From Actinomycetota bacterium (lineage in GTDB: Bacteria > Actinomycetota > Actinomycetes > S36-B12 > UBA10799), in the NCBI GenBank assembly GCA_020636995.1, contig JACJWU010000002.1, forward strand, positions 62,001-126,000: DNA of 64,000 nucleotides. Direction: 5' to 3'. A program made the position numbers and the translations under genes. The notes below the pieces were generated by a model, which had not been told where the DNA came from, ran no database searches, and saw nothing but the letters and a program-made list of their open reading frames with translations. Below, piece after piece: positions 8,675-17,667 of the stretch (positions within the stretch are counted from its first letter, which is position 1; each line of letters starts with the position of its first letter).

Positions 8675-8805
8675 GGTGTCGGTTGGGCACCCAGTCCGGG
8701 TGGGTCGGGGGGTTGGGTGCCGTATGGACAACTGAGGTGTCAGTTGGGCACCCAGTCCGGGTGGGTCGGGGGGTTGGGTGCCGTATGGACAACTGCGGGT
8801 GTCAG
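8675..8805. repeat. tandem repeat of a 61-62 bp palindromic unit
   Basis: Two nearly identical units occupy 8675-8735 and 8736-8797, with the first 8 bases of a third following. Each unit contains the inverted pair GGCACCCA/TGGGTGCC (8686-8693 with 8714-8721 in unit 1), so each transcript copy would form a hairpin. The repeat lies between the stops of convergent genes and may act as a double terminator. Confidence 0.8.
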
Positions 8806-8816
8806 ATCCGAGCCCC

Positions 8817-9683
8817 TCAGACCACAGGGGGCCGGCCGTACCGTGCCATCTCGGCCACGGTCATCCAGGAGATGGGTCGCCGAGCACCGGGGTCGGACTC
8901 CCACCCCTCGCGAAAGCCCGCCCACCACGCGCGCCAGGCCTGTGGATCATGGCGCGAACGGATCCGCTGAACCGCGGTCCAGGTGCCGATGTACGGAAGA
9001 CCCACCGGCCACGGGAGATTGCGCCGGGCGAGCCACACCCGGTTGCGCGCGTTGAGCCGGTAGTACTCGTCGTGGCGCCGGGGGTCGATCACGGGATGGT
9101 GCGCAACCAGATCCCCGGCGTACCAGACGATGCGGTCGCAGTTCCACACCCGCCACGCAAGTTCGATGCCCTCATGGGCGTAGAAGAAGGGATCCGGCCA
9201 CCCGCCCGCGCACTCGAAGACCTCTCGCGGAATGGCGACGGCACCCTCCCACACGCTGAACACAGCCGACGAATGACGCGGATCACCCTTGTGCATGCGG
9301 GGGATCCAGCGGGTGGGGTCGGCCCCCGCCTGCGGGTCGGTGACGCGGGGTTGGATCAGGCCGAACCGGGGGTTGGCAGCGAACATCTGAGACATGCGCA
9401 GCAGGGTGTCCGGTTCGGGAAGCCAGGCGTCGTCATCGAGGAAGAAGATCATGGGCGCGGAGGTGGCCGCGACTCCGGCGTTGCGGCCGGCAGGGATCCC
9501 GACGTTCTCGGGCAGTCCGACCGCCCGAACCCCCTCGGGAAGCCCGGTGGGCTGCCATCCGTTGCCGACCACGACGATGTCGGTCGACACACCCTGCTGG
9601 GCGAGGACGGACCGTAGGGCGCGGTCGAGCTCAGCCGGCCGCAGCCCCTGGGTGAGCAGAACGACCGCGTAGTCGGTCTGCAT
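8817..9683 (-). CDS. glycosyltransferase family 2 protein
   Basis: This 288-residue protein has a GT-A fold signature: VVLLTQGLRPAELDRALRSV at the N-terminus, ENVGIPAGRNAG in the middle, and FFLDDDAWLPEP with the metal-binding acidic triad near residue 85. The EGIELAWRVW segment matches the ED-type catalytic region of rhamnosyl- and galactofuranosyltransferase relatives. The ATG at 9683 overlaps the TGA of the upstream LCP gene (ATGA), which decides the start against an in-frame ATG 12 bases earlier. It is therefore coupled to the wall-polymer ligase and probably extends a wall polysaccharide. Confidence 0.75.
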   Translation of the reverse strand: MQTDYAVVLLTQGLRPAELDRALRSVLAQQGVSTDIVVVGNGWQPTGLPEGVRAVGLPENVGIPAGRNAGVAATSAPMIFFLDDDAWLPEPDTLLRMSQMFAANPRFGLIQPRVTDPQAGADPTRWIPRMHKGDPRHSSAVFSVWEGAVAIPREVFECAGGWPDPFFYAHEGIELAWRVWNCDRIVWYAGDLVAHHPVIDPRRHDEYYRLNARNRVWLARRNLPWPVGLPYIGTWTAVQRIRSRHDPQAWRAWWAGFREGWESDPGARRPISWMTVAEMARYGRPPVV

Positions 9684-11101
9684 CAACTGACGCACTCGAA
9701 CGACGAGTCGGCGGTCTTCGGTGCCGAGGTGTCGAGCGGGTCTTTCTTCTTCTTCTTGGTCACGACCGGCTTGATCCCGGTGTAGTCGGAGCCGACCTTG
9801 AGAACCAGCGTGGTTCCCGAGCCTGCTTTGACGACGGTCTGCGTGGCGCCCGCGGCGTAGGCCAGTGTGCGCGCGGCCTCCGCCTCGCTCGTGGGGTACT
9901 TCAATGTCGTGGTGTCCGTGTCCGTCTTGGACGAGCGCACCCCGACGACGTTGTAGCCCTGATCCTGAAGATCCTCAGCGACGATGTTCCCGAAACCCGC
10001 CGTGGGGGTGCCGTTGACCACGATCACGTCGATCTGCTCCGGTGGGACGGTCAGCGGGTCCTGTCCCGGTGGGGTCGTCGGGGGCTCCGGCCACGGCTTG
10101 TCGTTGATGATCGCTTTGAAGAGCTTGTCCGCCTTGGGCTGCTCCCAGGACACTGTGGAGAAGTCGCTGTTGTACACGAACGGCACCGTGACGAATGTGA
10201 CGTCGGACGGCCGCAGATCGACCATCGTCTCGGCCAGGCCCTGGATGTCCCGCAGGCTGGACAGCCCCTTGTCTGTTGTCAACGACTTGGTTCCTGCGTC
10301 GAGCAGGTTGAACAGCGTGATCGGGTTGGCAAGGGTCCCAGCGCTGGTGACCTCGCGGATCATGGAGGAGATGAAGTCCTGCTGACGCTGGATGCGCTGG
10401 ATGTCACTTCCGTCCCCCAGCGACTCCCGGGCCCGGACGAACGCCAGAGCGTCCTCCCCGGAGATCGTCTGCTTGCCGGCCGGGAGGTTGAGACGTGCGT
10501 GGTAGTCGTTGACCGGCTCCTTGAGGCAGACCTCGACGCCGCCGACGGCATCCACCATCTTCTTGAAGCCGTTGAAATCGACGACGACGAAATGGTCCAC
10601 GTAGATGCCGGTGAGTTCCTCCACGGCCTTGATGGTGCACCCCGGCCCGCCGATGTCGAAGGCCTCGTTGAACCGGCCCGTGTACCCGCCCTGCATCTCG
10701 CCGATCTTGTTCTTGCACATCGGGAGGGTGACCAGCGAGTCGCGCGGAATGCTCATGCCGATCGCCCGGGTGCGATCGCCCGAGACGTGGAAGAGGATCG
10801 TGGTGTCGCTGCGTTGTCCCTCGATGCCGGCGTTGTTGGCATTGCCGTACTTCTTGTTGTTGCCCTTGCCGGTCCGGCTGTCCGAGCCCATCACGAGGAT
10901 GTTCACGGGTTCGGTGGCGCCCACCGGACTCGTAGGACGTTCGCCGAGTTGATCGGTCGTGTCGAGGGTGCTGATGTTGTTGTCGAGGCGTTGGTACAGC
11001 ACGGCACCGGCCGCTGCCGCACCGGTGGCGACGAGAACGAGGGTCGAGGCGATTCCGGCGAGCACGCGGGGCCAACGACGGCGTCGACGAGCAGCCATCA
11101 T
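9683..11101 (-). CDS. LytR-CpsA-Psr (LCP) family wall-polymer ligase with LytR C-terminal domain
   Basis: The protein of about 472 residues has a short basic cytoplasmic N-terminus, one membrane helix (about residues 9-32) and an extracellular LCP domain (about 75-260). That domain contains LVMGSDSRTG, DTTILFHVSGD and SIPRDSLV with the conserved Arg and Asp residues. A LytR_C domain starts around residue 350 (VIVVNGTPTAGFGN). LCP enzymes attach undecaprenyl-linked polymers such as teichoic acid or arabinogalactan to peptidoglycan. GGAGG stands directly before ATGATG, so the start may be 11101 or 11098. The order LCP, TIGR03089 and GDP-mannose pyrophosphorylase is conserved in actinobacteria. 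Confidence 0.85.
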   Translation of the reverse strand: MMAARRRRRWPRVLAGIASTLVLVATGAAAAGAVLYQRLDNNISTLDTTDQLGERPTSPVGATEPVNILVMGSDSRTGKGNNKKYGNANNAGIEGQRSDTTILFHVSGDRTRAIGMSIPRDSLVTLPMCKNKIGEMQGGYTGRFNEAFDIGGPGCTIKAVEELTGIYVDHFVVVDFNGFKKMVDAVGGVEVCLKEPVNDYHARLNLPAGKQTISGEDALAFVRARESLGDGSDIQRIQRQQDFISSMIREVTSAGTLANPITLFNLLDAGTKSLTTDKGLSSLRDIQGLAETMVDLRPSDVTFVTVPFVYNSDFSTVSWEQPKADKLFKAIINDKPWPEPPTTPPGQDPLTVPPEQIDVIVVNGTPTAGFGNIVAEDLQDQGYNVVGVRSSKTDTDTTTLKYPTSEAEAARTLAYAAGATQTVVKAGSGTTLVLKVGSDYTGIKPVVTKKKKKDPLDTSAPKTADSSFECVS

Positions 11102-11435
11102 CCTCCGATCCGAGTGGACTTCCAGCGTACCTTGCGTCGAGGTGAATACCGATTGACCTGTGGGCAACGTCGCACGGGTTTGGACGGTGGGGCCACGACT
11201 GCGGTTCCTCGGCACACGTGGCGAGGAACGACGGCCGCCCACCCCGGTGACGACCGGGGGGCGGTGAATTGTGTCTCTGGACGAACGCCGGAGGGGCAGG
11301 AGGACATCGTCGACAGCACCCAGCTGTCCGATATGTGGCCAATTTCGGTCACAAATCCGCAATTCGCGGCATGGGCACCACCACCTCGGCGGTGACGTCT
11401 GATCCACTGAGTCTTCGGAAAGGTGGTGGTTCACT
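11102..11435. other. 334-bp divergent intergenic region with two dyads
   Basis: The region separates the LCP gene from the secreted amidase gene and should hold both promoters. GTTCCTCG (11204-11210 plus 11211) and CGAGGAAC (11222-11229) form an exact 8-bp dyad around a CACGTG-containing centre. A larger imperfect stem, CCGCC..CCCCGGT with ACCGGGG..GGCGG, spans 11235-11264. No tRNA or open reading frame with coding character is seen. I could not place promoters with confidence. Confidence 0.45.
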
Positions 11436-14400
11436 GTGCGGTCCCGCTTCCCCGTCCTGCTTGCGCTGGTCCTGGGAATCGCGCTGTTGCCCATGGTCGG
11501 TCTGGGAAGTCCGCAGGCCGTCCCGACGCGCGTGCAGACCCTCGCGCTCGACGAGATCGCGGTCGGAGGCGGCCAGGGTCTGTCGGGTGTGGATCAGCCC
11601 ACGGCCTCCCGCAGCTCGGTGGTCGAGACCGAGCCGTTCGGCCTTGTCGGGCTGTCCTGGGACACCGCGCCGCCGGAGGGTTCGACGGTCAAGGTCCGGG
11701 TGCGTGAGGACGACGGGTGGACGCCCTGGCTGACGATCCCCTTCGAAGCCGACCACGGACCCGATCCAGGTTCCGTCGAGCAGCAGGGGGTGCGCGCGGG
11801 CACCGATCCCATGCTCACCGGCCCCTCGGATGCCCTGCAGGTGTGGGTCCAGACCCCGGACGGGCAGGCCCCCGGCGATGCAGAGGTTCATCTGGTGGAC
11901 ACCGATGCTGTCGACATCCAGTCGCTGCCGGCCTCGCAGGCCGCTGCCGCGCCCGGGATGCCGCCGATCATCACCCGCGCCCAGTGGGGTGCCGACGAGA
12001 GCATGCGCAACCGCGGTCCGATCTACTCCAGTGTCGTCAAGGTTGGCTTCGTCCATCACACGGTCTCCAGCAGCACCTACAGCGAGTCGCAGGCGGCCGC
12101 GCAGGTACGCAACCTCTACGCCTGGTACACCGAAGGGCTGAAGTACTCGGACATGGCCTACAACTTCCTCGTCGACCGCTTCGGGCGGTTGTACGAGGGC
12201 AGGTACGGCGGGATGGACCGGCCGGTGGTCGGTGGCCATACCGCCGGGCTGAACAACGACAGTTTCGCCGTGTCCGCGATGGGCAACTTCGAGGAGTTCA
12301 AGCCGGCCGACCCGCAGATGGATGCGATCAAGGAATCCATCGCCAAACTCATGGCCTGGAAGTTGGGCCTGAGCAAGCGGGATCCCGGCGGCAAGGACAC
12401 CTTGGTCAGCACCGGCTCGCTGAACTCCGGCTACTGGGAGAAGGGGGAGACCGCCACCCTCAACCGCGTGTCCGGCCACAAGGACGCGGGTAACACCGCC
12501 TGCCCCGGGAAGTTCCTCTACGCACAAGTGCCGGACATCCGCGCCCGCGCCGCGCAGATCTTCGGTAGCGGCGGGGGTACGACCACGGAGATCCCCGACC
12601 TGATCACACCGGACCCGGTCACCGACGAGTTCAATTTCCGCGGGTCGGGTTACGGCGACGGGGTCGGACTGCCGAAGGCCGGAGTGCTCGGCCAGGCCCG
12701 CGACGGGAAGAAGGCCGCGGGCATCCTCAAGCATTACTTGTCGGGTGTCACAGTTGCGCCGGGCGACGATGAGCGAATCCTGCGAGTCTCCCTCGCGAAG
12801 CGCAAGAAGTTGCTCGTGAGCAGCGATGCGCTGGGCAAGGGCGGGGGCCGGTTCCGCGCAGGCTCGGGCAAGACGGCGGTCACCGGCACGAAACGGACCA
12901 AAGTCCGGTTGAGCACGAGTGGCGACGGGATCCTCATTTCGCGCAAGTCAGGCAAGAAGTGGCGATCGGTGGGCACCGTGGCCACTGTGAAGCTGCGATG
13001 GGCCGGGACCCGGTCGGCGGGCAAACTGGGCCAGGCGCAGACGGCGCTACGCGTCGGCAAGGACGTCTTGCGACGCGGGACGGTCACCGTTAGCAACGTC
13101 GACGGTCGGTTGCGGGTCGTCGCGAATCTGCGGATCCGCGACGAGTACCTGCCCTACCTCGATGTGGCCCCCAGATCGTGGCCGGTGCAGGCCCAGCGGA
13201 CGATGGCCATGGTCGCCCGCAGTGCCGCCGCAGCCGCTGTGTGGGATCCCGCGTGCGGTTGCCACATGTCCGACGCCGGGTTCACCGGACAGCGGGCGAC
13301 CACGGCCAAGGGGTACTCCGCGTGGTCCAAGGCTGTGAACCGGACCGCTGGCAAGACCGTGCAGCACGCCGGGGCGCCGATATCCGTTCCAGTCTTCGAC
13401 TCCACCGGTGGCGCGACGCTGAACGCGGCCGATGTCTGGGGTGAGGATGTGCCGTGGCTGCGCAGCGCCGATGATCCGTGGAGTCTGAAGAAGAAGAACA
13501 CGTCGTACTTCGTCTGGGACCTGCAGACCCGGCCACAGACCGACGTGGCCGCGCTGTTCGGGCTGCCGGACGTGGTCCTGCTCGACCTGCGTACGCGGCT
13601 CACGGGTGGCGCGGTGGCGACGGCGACGGCCACGAGTTCGTCCGGTCAGACGGCGTCGATCAGTGGTGAGAAACTGCGCACGGGTCTCGGGCTGCCATCG
13701 GCGTACATCGCCCGTAGTGCGACCCAGGAGCCCACCACGGCGACGGCTCTGTCCTCGGCCTTGGCCCAGCGGGGCAAGGGCGCACCGGTCGTTGCGCAGG
13801 CCACCGACACATCAGTCGTCGCGCTGGCGGCCGCATTCGCCGGCAGCACCAAACGACCGTTCTATGTGGTGGGCCGATCCGGTCCGGACAGGTCGGCCGC
13901 CCGTGCGCTGCGACCGGCGAGTTCCGTGACCGCCGTGGGTGCCTTCACAGCCACCTCCCTGAAGGCACTGGGCCGCCTGGCCAAGGTACGGCGGGTCACT
14001 GCCGGCAACGCCACCGCGCTGTCGCTGCGGTTGGCGGAACTCTCTGTGCGCAAGGACCGCAGAGCCGTCTTCGTGGCGGTCCCGGGCAACCCGGCGGCCA
14101 TGGCCAGTGCGGCGATGGGCGCGGCGCGGGCAGGCGGGTACCTGATGGCGCTGACAGACGCCCCAGGTGCGGCGATGCGCAAGTGGGTCAAGGCACACGC
14201 GACCCGCAGCATCGTCGTGGCCGGCAAGAAGGAGTTGTCCAACGCTGATGCCGGTGGGCTGCGTCGGCCTGTACGGCTCAGCGCCAAGGACCCAGTCGTG
14301 CGAGCGGCGAGGATCGCGGCCCTTGGCCCTCGCCGTGGTGAGGCGATCATCGTGGACAGCGCACGGGTGATGGCCGGGGCGACCGCGGCGGCGTCGAGGC

Positions 14401-14534
14401 GGCCCGTGCTCTTCGTGGCTGGCAAGTCGGGCAATGCCAAGGCGCTGCGGTTCCTGCAGGCGAGTCCGGCCATCGCCACTTTGCGAAGTGTCGGCGCCGA
14501 CCCGGCCGCGCTGGCCGCTGCCCGCCGCGCCTGA
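11436..14534 (+). CDS. secreted N-acetylmuramoyl-L-alanine amidase with SpoIID-like and cell-wall-binding-like regions
   Basis: This 1032-residue protein starts with a signal peptide (about residues 1-25). A PGRP/amidase_2 domain follows at about 175-360, with zinc ligands in GFVHHTVSS and in GHKDAGNTACPG. At about 400-440, GSGYGDGVGLPKAGVLGQ matches the SpoIID opening motif, but Asp replaces the usual His. SpoIID-like sequence continues to about residue 760. The last 270 residues hold degenerate repeats resembling cell wall-binding repeat 2. The amidase cleaves the stem peptide from muramic acid. The protein is divergent from the LCP gene and fits wall remodelling. The GTG start follows a GGAAAGGTGG sequence. 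Confidence 0.8.
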   Translation: MRSRFPVLLALVLGIALLPMVGLGSPQAVPTRVQTLALDEIAVGGGQGLSGVDQPTASRSSVVETEPFGLVGLSWDTAPPEGSTVKVRVREDDGWTPWLTIPFEADHGPDPGSVEQQGVRAGTDPMLTGPSDALQVWVQTPDGQAPGDAEVHLVDTDAVDIQSLPASQAAAAPGMPPIITRAQWGADESMRNRGPIYSSVVKVGFVHHTVSSSTYSESQAAAQVRNLYAWYTEGLKYSDMAYNFLVDRFGRLYEGRYGGMDRPVVGGHTAGLNNDSFAVSAMGNFEEFKPADPQMDAIKESIAKLMAWKLGLSKRDPGGKDTLVSTGSLNSGYWEKGETATLNRVSGHKDAGNTACPGKFLYAQVPDIRARAAQIFGSGGGTTTEIPDLITPDPVTDEFNFRGSGYGDGVGLPKAGVLGQARDGKKAAGILKHYLSGVTVAPGDDERILRVSLAKRKKLLVSSDALGKGGGRFRAGSGKTAVTGTKRTKVRLSTSGDGILISRKSGKKWRSVGTVATVKLRWAGTRSAGKLGQAQTALRVGKDVLRRGTVTVSNVDGRLRVVANLRIRDEYLPYLDVAPRSWPVQAQRTMAMVARSAAAAAVWDPACGCHMSDAGFTGQRATTAKGYSAWSKAVNRTAGKTVQHAGAPISVPVFDSTGGATLNAADVWGEDVPWLRSADDPWSLKKKNTSYFVWDLQTRPQTDVAALFGLPDVVLLDLRTRLTGGAVATATATSSSGQTASISGEKLRTGLGLPSAYIARSATQEPTTATALSSALAQRGKGAPVVAQATDTSVVALAAAFAGSTKRPFYVVGRSGPDRSAARALRPASSVTAVGAFTATSLKALGRLAKVRRVTAGNATALSLRLAELSVRKDRRAVFVAVPGNPAAMASAAMGAARAGGYLMALTDAPGAAMRKWVKAHATRSIVVAGKKELSNADAGGLRRPVRLSAKDPVVRAARIAALGPRRGEAIIVDSARVMAGATAAASRRPVLFVAGKSGNAKALRFLQASPAIATLRSVGADPAALAAARRA

Positions 14535-14561
14535 GGCCTCCACGCGACCAGCGCGGTCCAA

Positions 14562-15200
14562 TCAGGCGTTCGCGGTCGCGCCTTCGGCCTCCGCGCCGCT
14601 GTAGACCACGCTGGCGCCGATGGCCAGGGGTGCTGCGATCGCGGCCAGCACACCGGCCAGATCGTCGGGACGCAGCGAGGTGTTCAAGCGACCACCGGGC
14701 AGCAGCCCCACCGATTCGGCGTACTCGATGGCAGCCGTGTACAGCGTCCCGGCGCTCATGTCCGGGAGCCCGCCGAGGTCCCCCGGTGGCAGGACACGCT
14801 GGTCGGGCATCGCGCGCACGTCGGCGGGGAAGAACCACTGCGCGCTGGCGCCGGTGGGTGCCGGGGCCATTCCTAAGGCGTCCGCGACGACGAGCATGTC
14901 GCACGGCGCATCGGTGGCCACGACCAGATCCGCGCCGGCGGCGTCGAAGCTGGCATCGGCGCCCGCCTCCCACACCGATACCCACCACACTGCTGTCATC
15001 CAGTGCAGAGGCAGACGCAGCGCGACCGTCGTTCCGGGCGTGACGTCCGCTTCCATCTGCAGGAAGTTCACCGTCTTGTTCACCCAGTTGTCGAACGTCG
15101 CGTGCGACAGCTCCACTCGGCCCTGGGTGCAGTCGGTGATCAGGGGCGCGCCGGAATGCAGTCGGAGGGCCTCAGAGCGGGTCTGTCGCAGAGTGGTCAC
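14562..15200 (-). CDS. TIGR03089 family protein (degenerate acyl-CoA synthetase-like)
   Basis: The 212-residue protein matches the TIGR03089 family, which is restricted to actinobacteria and resembles the N-terminal part of AMP-binding enzymes but lacks their catalytic C-terminus. Characteristic segments are NWVNKTVNFLQ, RLPLHWMTAVWWVSVWEAGA and VVATDAPC. In mycobacteria a member sits beside the LCP and mannose-activation genes, as here. The GTG start is 32 bp from the divergent guanylyltransferase. No reaction is known. Confidence 0.8.
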   Translation of the reverse strand: MTTLRQTRSEALRLHSGAPLITDCTQGRVELSHATFDNWVNKTVNFLQMEADVTPGTTVALRLPLHWMTAVWWVSVWEAGADASFDAAGADLVVATDAPCDMLVVADALGMAPAPTGASAQWFFPADVRAMPDQRVLPPGDLGGLPDMSAGTLYTAAIEYAESVGLLPGGRLNTSLRPDDLAGVLAAIAAPLAIGASVVYSGAEAEGATANA

Positions 15201-15232
15201 GGGCGCATCGTACGCATGGCAGACTGACGAGC

Positions 15233-16306
15233 GTGCTCGAGTCGATCCTGCTGGTCGGCGGCAAAGGTACCCGCCTGCGTCCGCTGACGATCAACCACCC
15301 GAAACCGATGCTCCCCGTGGCCGGCGTGCCCTTCACCGAGCATCAGATCGCCATCGCCCGTGCGGCGGGCGTTACGCGGGTGGCCCTGGGCACCTCGTAT
15401 CGCGCGGAGGTCTTCAGTGACTACTTCGGCGACGGCTCCGACTTCGGGGTCGCGATGGACTACCGCGTGGAGGCCGAGCCGCTCGGCACCGGCGGGGCGA
15501 TCCGCAATGCCGCCGACGCCTTGACCTGCGGACCCGACGATCCCGTGGTGGTGTTCAACGGGGACATCCTCACCGGCCTGGACATCACCGGACTGGTGCA
15601 GGCCTGGCGGGACGCCGACGCCGACGTGGCGCTCTACCTGACCAGGGTGGAGGACCCGCGGGCGTTCGGGCTGGTGCCGACCGAGGGCGAACGCGTGACC
15701 GCGTTCCTCGAGAAGCCGCAGACCCCGGAGGAGATCGTCACCGACCAGATCAACGCGGGGTGCTATGTCTTCCGCCGCAGTGTGATCGACGAGATCCCGG
15801 TGGGCCGACCGGTAAGTGTGGAACGGGAGACCTTCCCCGAGTTGCTGGCCGCCGGCAGGGTCGTCGTGGGGCACGTGGACCCCGGCTACTGGCTGGACCT
15901 GGGCACACCGCTGGCGTTCGCCCGCGGCAGCGCGGACATCGTGATGGGCAAGGTCGTCTCCCCGGCCTTGCCGGGGAGCCCGGGGGAGATGCTCGCGGGC
16001 GCGGGGGCGCGCATCGAGGGTTCCTGCACCGAGGGCACCGCGGCCGGTCGCGACAGCGTCGTGGGCATCGGCGCGCAGGTGCGCGGCTCGGTGCTGTTCG
16101 ATGGGGCCGAGGTCGGCGACCACAGCATCGTGGAGGACAGCATCATCGGTGCCGGAGCGGTGATCGGGCCGGGATGTGTCATCCGCTCCGCGGTCATCGG
16201 GGACGGTGCCAGGATCGGCGCGGACAACGAGTTGCTCGCTGGTGTGCGGGTATGGCCGGGCGTCGAACTCGGTGACTGTGCCGTCCGGTTCTCATCGGAC
16301 CAGTGA
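15233..16306 (+). CDS. mannose-1-phosphate guanylyltransferase (GDP-mannose pyrophosphorylase)
   Basis: This 357-residue enzyme should make GDP-mannose from mannose-1-phosphate and GTP. The N-terminal nucleotidyltransferase domain has GGKGTRLRPLTINHPKPMLP at about residues 9-28 and NGDILTG near residue 108. The C-terminal 100 residues form a left-handed beta-helix of hexapeptide type. Its length and context match Mycobacterium Rv3264c. It is the third step after ManA and phosphomannomutase, both encoded further right. The gene is convergent with fbiB and ends four bases from it. A dTDP-glucose or other sugar nucleotide preference cannot be ruled out by sequence alone. Confidence 0.8.
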   Translation: MLESILLVGGKGTRLRPLTINHPKPMLPVAGVPFTEHQIAIARAAGVTRVALGTSYRAEVFSDYFGDGSDFGVAMDYRVEAEPLGTGGAIRNAADALTCGPDDPVVVFNGDILTGLDITGLVQAWRDADADVALYLTRVEDPRAFGLVPTEGERVTAFLEKPQTPEEIVTDQINAGCYVFRRSVIDEIPVGRPVSVERETFPELLAAGRVVVGHVDPGYWLDLGTPLAFARGSADIVMGKVVSPALPGSPGEMLAGAGARIEGSCTEGTAAGRDSVVGIGAQVRGSVLFDGAEVGDHSIVEDSIIGAGAVIGPGCVIRSAVIGDGARIGADNELLAGVRVWPGVELGDCAVRFSSDQ

Positions 16307-16310
16307 TCGA

Positions 16311-17597
16311 TCAGCGCACGAACCAGTGATCACCGAGGTCGGCCGGCCGTCGGTCGGCCGGATCGGACGCCGGCCACCCGATGGCGATCGCTCCCAGCGG
16401 TTGCCAACTGTCGGGCACATCGAGTGCACCGCGGACCACCGGTGGGCAGAACATGGTGCTGGAGATCCAGGCCGAGCCCAGCCCGGAGGCGGACAAGCTG
16501 ACGAGCAGGTTCTCGACCGCAGCACCACCGGCCACGAGGAACAGGTCGCGTTCGAAGCCGTTTCGCCGGTCGTCGGGGTAGGCGTGGACCGCCCCCGCGA
16601 AGTCGCTGAACGCCAGAACGACCTCGGGGGCGTTCCACAACACGTCCCCTCGCCGCAGCCGTTTCCGGATCGACTCGTCGCTGAAACCGTCGTCGCGCAG
16701 ATCTGCGATCCACTGGTCCCGCATCGCGCCCAGCACCTGCTCACGACGCTCGGCCAGCAACACGAAGCGCCACGGGCGCGTGTGATGCGGGCTCGGCGCA
16801 GTGCACGCCGCCTCCACCGCCTGCTCGATCAGCGCGACCGGAACGGTTCGATCGGCGAACGCGCGGACCGTCCGGCGGCCGGTCACCGCTGATCGGCGAG
16901 CCAGGTCGGTACCGAGCGCGAACAGGTCCTCTTCGCTGGGCCGCACCAGATCGCGGGCCGCCCCCTCGCCGATAGCCGACACGCCGCGCACGACGGCCAC
17001 CGGAGTGCCGCCGGTCTTGCCCTTCACAAGATCCGCGGCGGCTGCGAGTTCGTCGGCCAGCGCCACCTGTGTCATCTCCAGTGGCTGCCCGAAGTCGTCG
17101 GTCGAACCGCGCAGGTCCGCCAGAACGCGGACCCCGGCGGCCCCGATGCAGAAGTCCGTCACGCCGAGGCGCCACGGCCGGCCCGCGGTATCGGTGATCA
17201 CCACGCCGACCGTGACACCGGTCTGCGCGGCCACTGCGGCTCGCAGGTGTGCGGCGCTGGCATCGGGGTCGCGGGGCAGGCGTAGAGGGCGGGTGGTGTT
17301 CGACCGATCGACCCCCGCTGCTGCCATGACGACCCCGAGGTGGTTCTCGACGATCCGCAGGTCCTCACGCTCGGCAACCGTGCGCACGGTGTCGGCCCGG
17401 ACGGCCGCGTCCCGATCGGCCACCCACTGCCCCTCAGCCTTGCTGATGATCTTGGAACTCACCACCAGGATGTCGCCGTCCTGCAGTCCGCGGCCGCCGT
17501 CCGGCCAGTGCACGTTGGTGACAGCGGCTGCGACAGTGCGGGCGAGGTCGGTGTGCTCGTCGAACTGGGGTAGCCCGGGGACCGCCACGATCTGCAT
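16311..17597 (-). CDS. fbiB: coenzyme F420:L-glutamate ligase / dehydro-F420 reductase (FbiB)
   Basis: The 428-residue protein has the two-domain FbiB arrangement. An F420 gamma-glutamyl ligase domain occupies about residues 1-240 (VVSSKIISKAEGQWV and GVVITDTAGRPWR). A nitroreductase-type FMN domain follows at about 250-428 (SPHHTRPWRFVLL and GLGSAWISS). It adds glutamates to F420-0 and reduces the dehydro intermediate. The ATG at 17597 is the last of three near-identical start regions with a 35-bp period. It overlaps the TGA of the preceding mini-ORF, which could couple its translation to fbiA. Confidence 0.93.
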   Translation of the reverse strand: MQIVAVPGLPQFDEHTDLARTVAAAVTNVHWPDGGRGLQDGDILVVSSKIISKAEGQWVADRDAAVRADTVRTVAEREDLRIVENHLGVVMAAAGVDRSNTTRPLRLPRDPDASAAHLRAAVAAQTGVTVGVVITDTAGRPWRLGVTDFCIGAAGVRVLADLRGSTDDFGQPLEMTQVALADELAAAADLVKGKTGGTPVAVVRGVSAIGEGAARDLVRPSEEDLFALGTDLARRSAVTGRRTVRAFADRTVPVALIEQAVEAACTAPSPHHTRPWRFVLLAERREQVLGAMRDQWIADLRDDGFSDESIRKRLRRGDVLWNAPEVVLAFSDFAGAVHAYPDDRRNGFERDLFLVAGGAAVENLLVSLSASGLGSAWISSTMFCPPVVRGALDVPDSWQPLGAIAIGWPASDPADRRPADLGDHWFVR

Positions 17598-17632
17598 CAG
17601 GTCACCAGTCCGGGGACCGCCACGATCTGCAT
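17597..17632 (-). CDS. 11-residue mini-ORF in front of fbiB (leader peptide 2)
   Basis: On the minus strand an ATG at 17632 opens MQIVAVPGLVT followed by TGA. The TGA overlaps the fbiB ATG as TGATG. The peptide repeats the FbiB N-terminus for eight residues and then the FbiA C-terminus. It is a by-product of the junction repeat. It may be translated by reinitiation and pass ribosomes to fbiB. Whether it has any role is unknown. Confidence 0.5.
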   Translation of the reverse strand: MQIVAVPGLVT

Positions 17633-17667
17633 CAGCGCACCTGCCCGGGGACCGCCACGATCTGCAT
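17632..17667 (-). CDS. 11-residue mini-ORF after fbiA (leader peptide 1)
   Basis: The ATG at 17667 overlaps the fbiA TGA and opens MQIVAVPGQVR followed by TGA, which again overlaps the ATG of the second mini-ORF. It is the ancestral fbiB start position, now cut off by a stop because the 35-bp insertion shifts the frame. Translation is plausible through coupling with fbiA but not shown. Confidence 0.5.
   Translation of the reverse strand: MQIVAVPGQVR

Noticed and set aside
11102..11435. c-di-AMP (ydaO-type) riboswitch before the wall hydrolase gene
   Set aside because: Such switches are common before wall hydrolases, but the conserved paired GGGGTGAATCC and AACCGGG blocks cannot be found together here; only a GGTGAAT fragment is seen.
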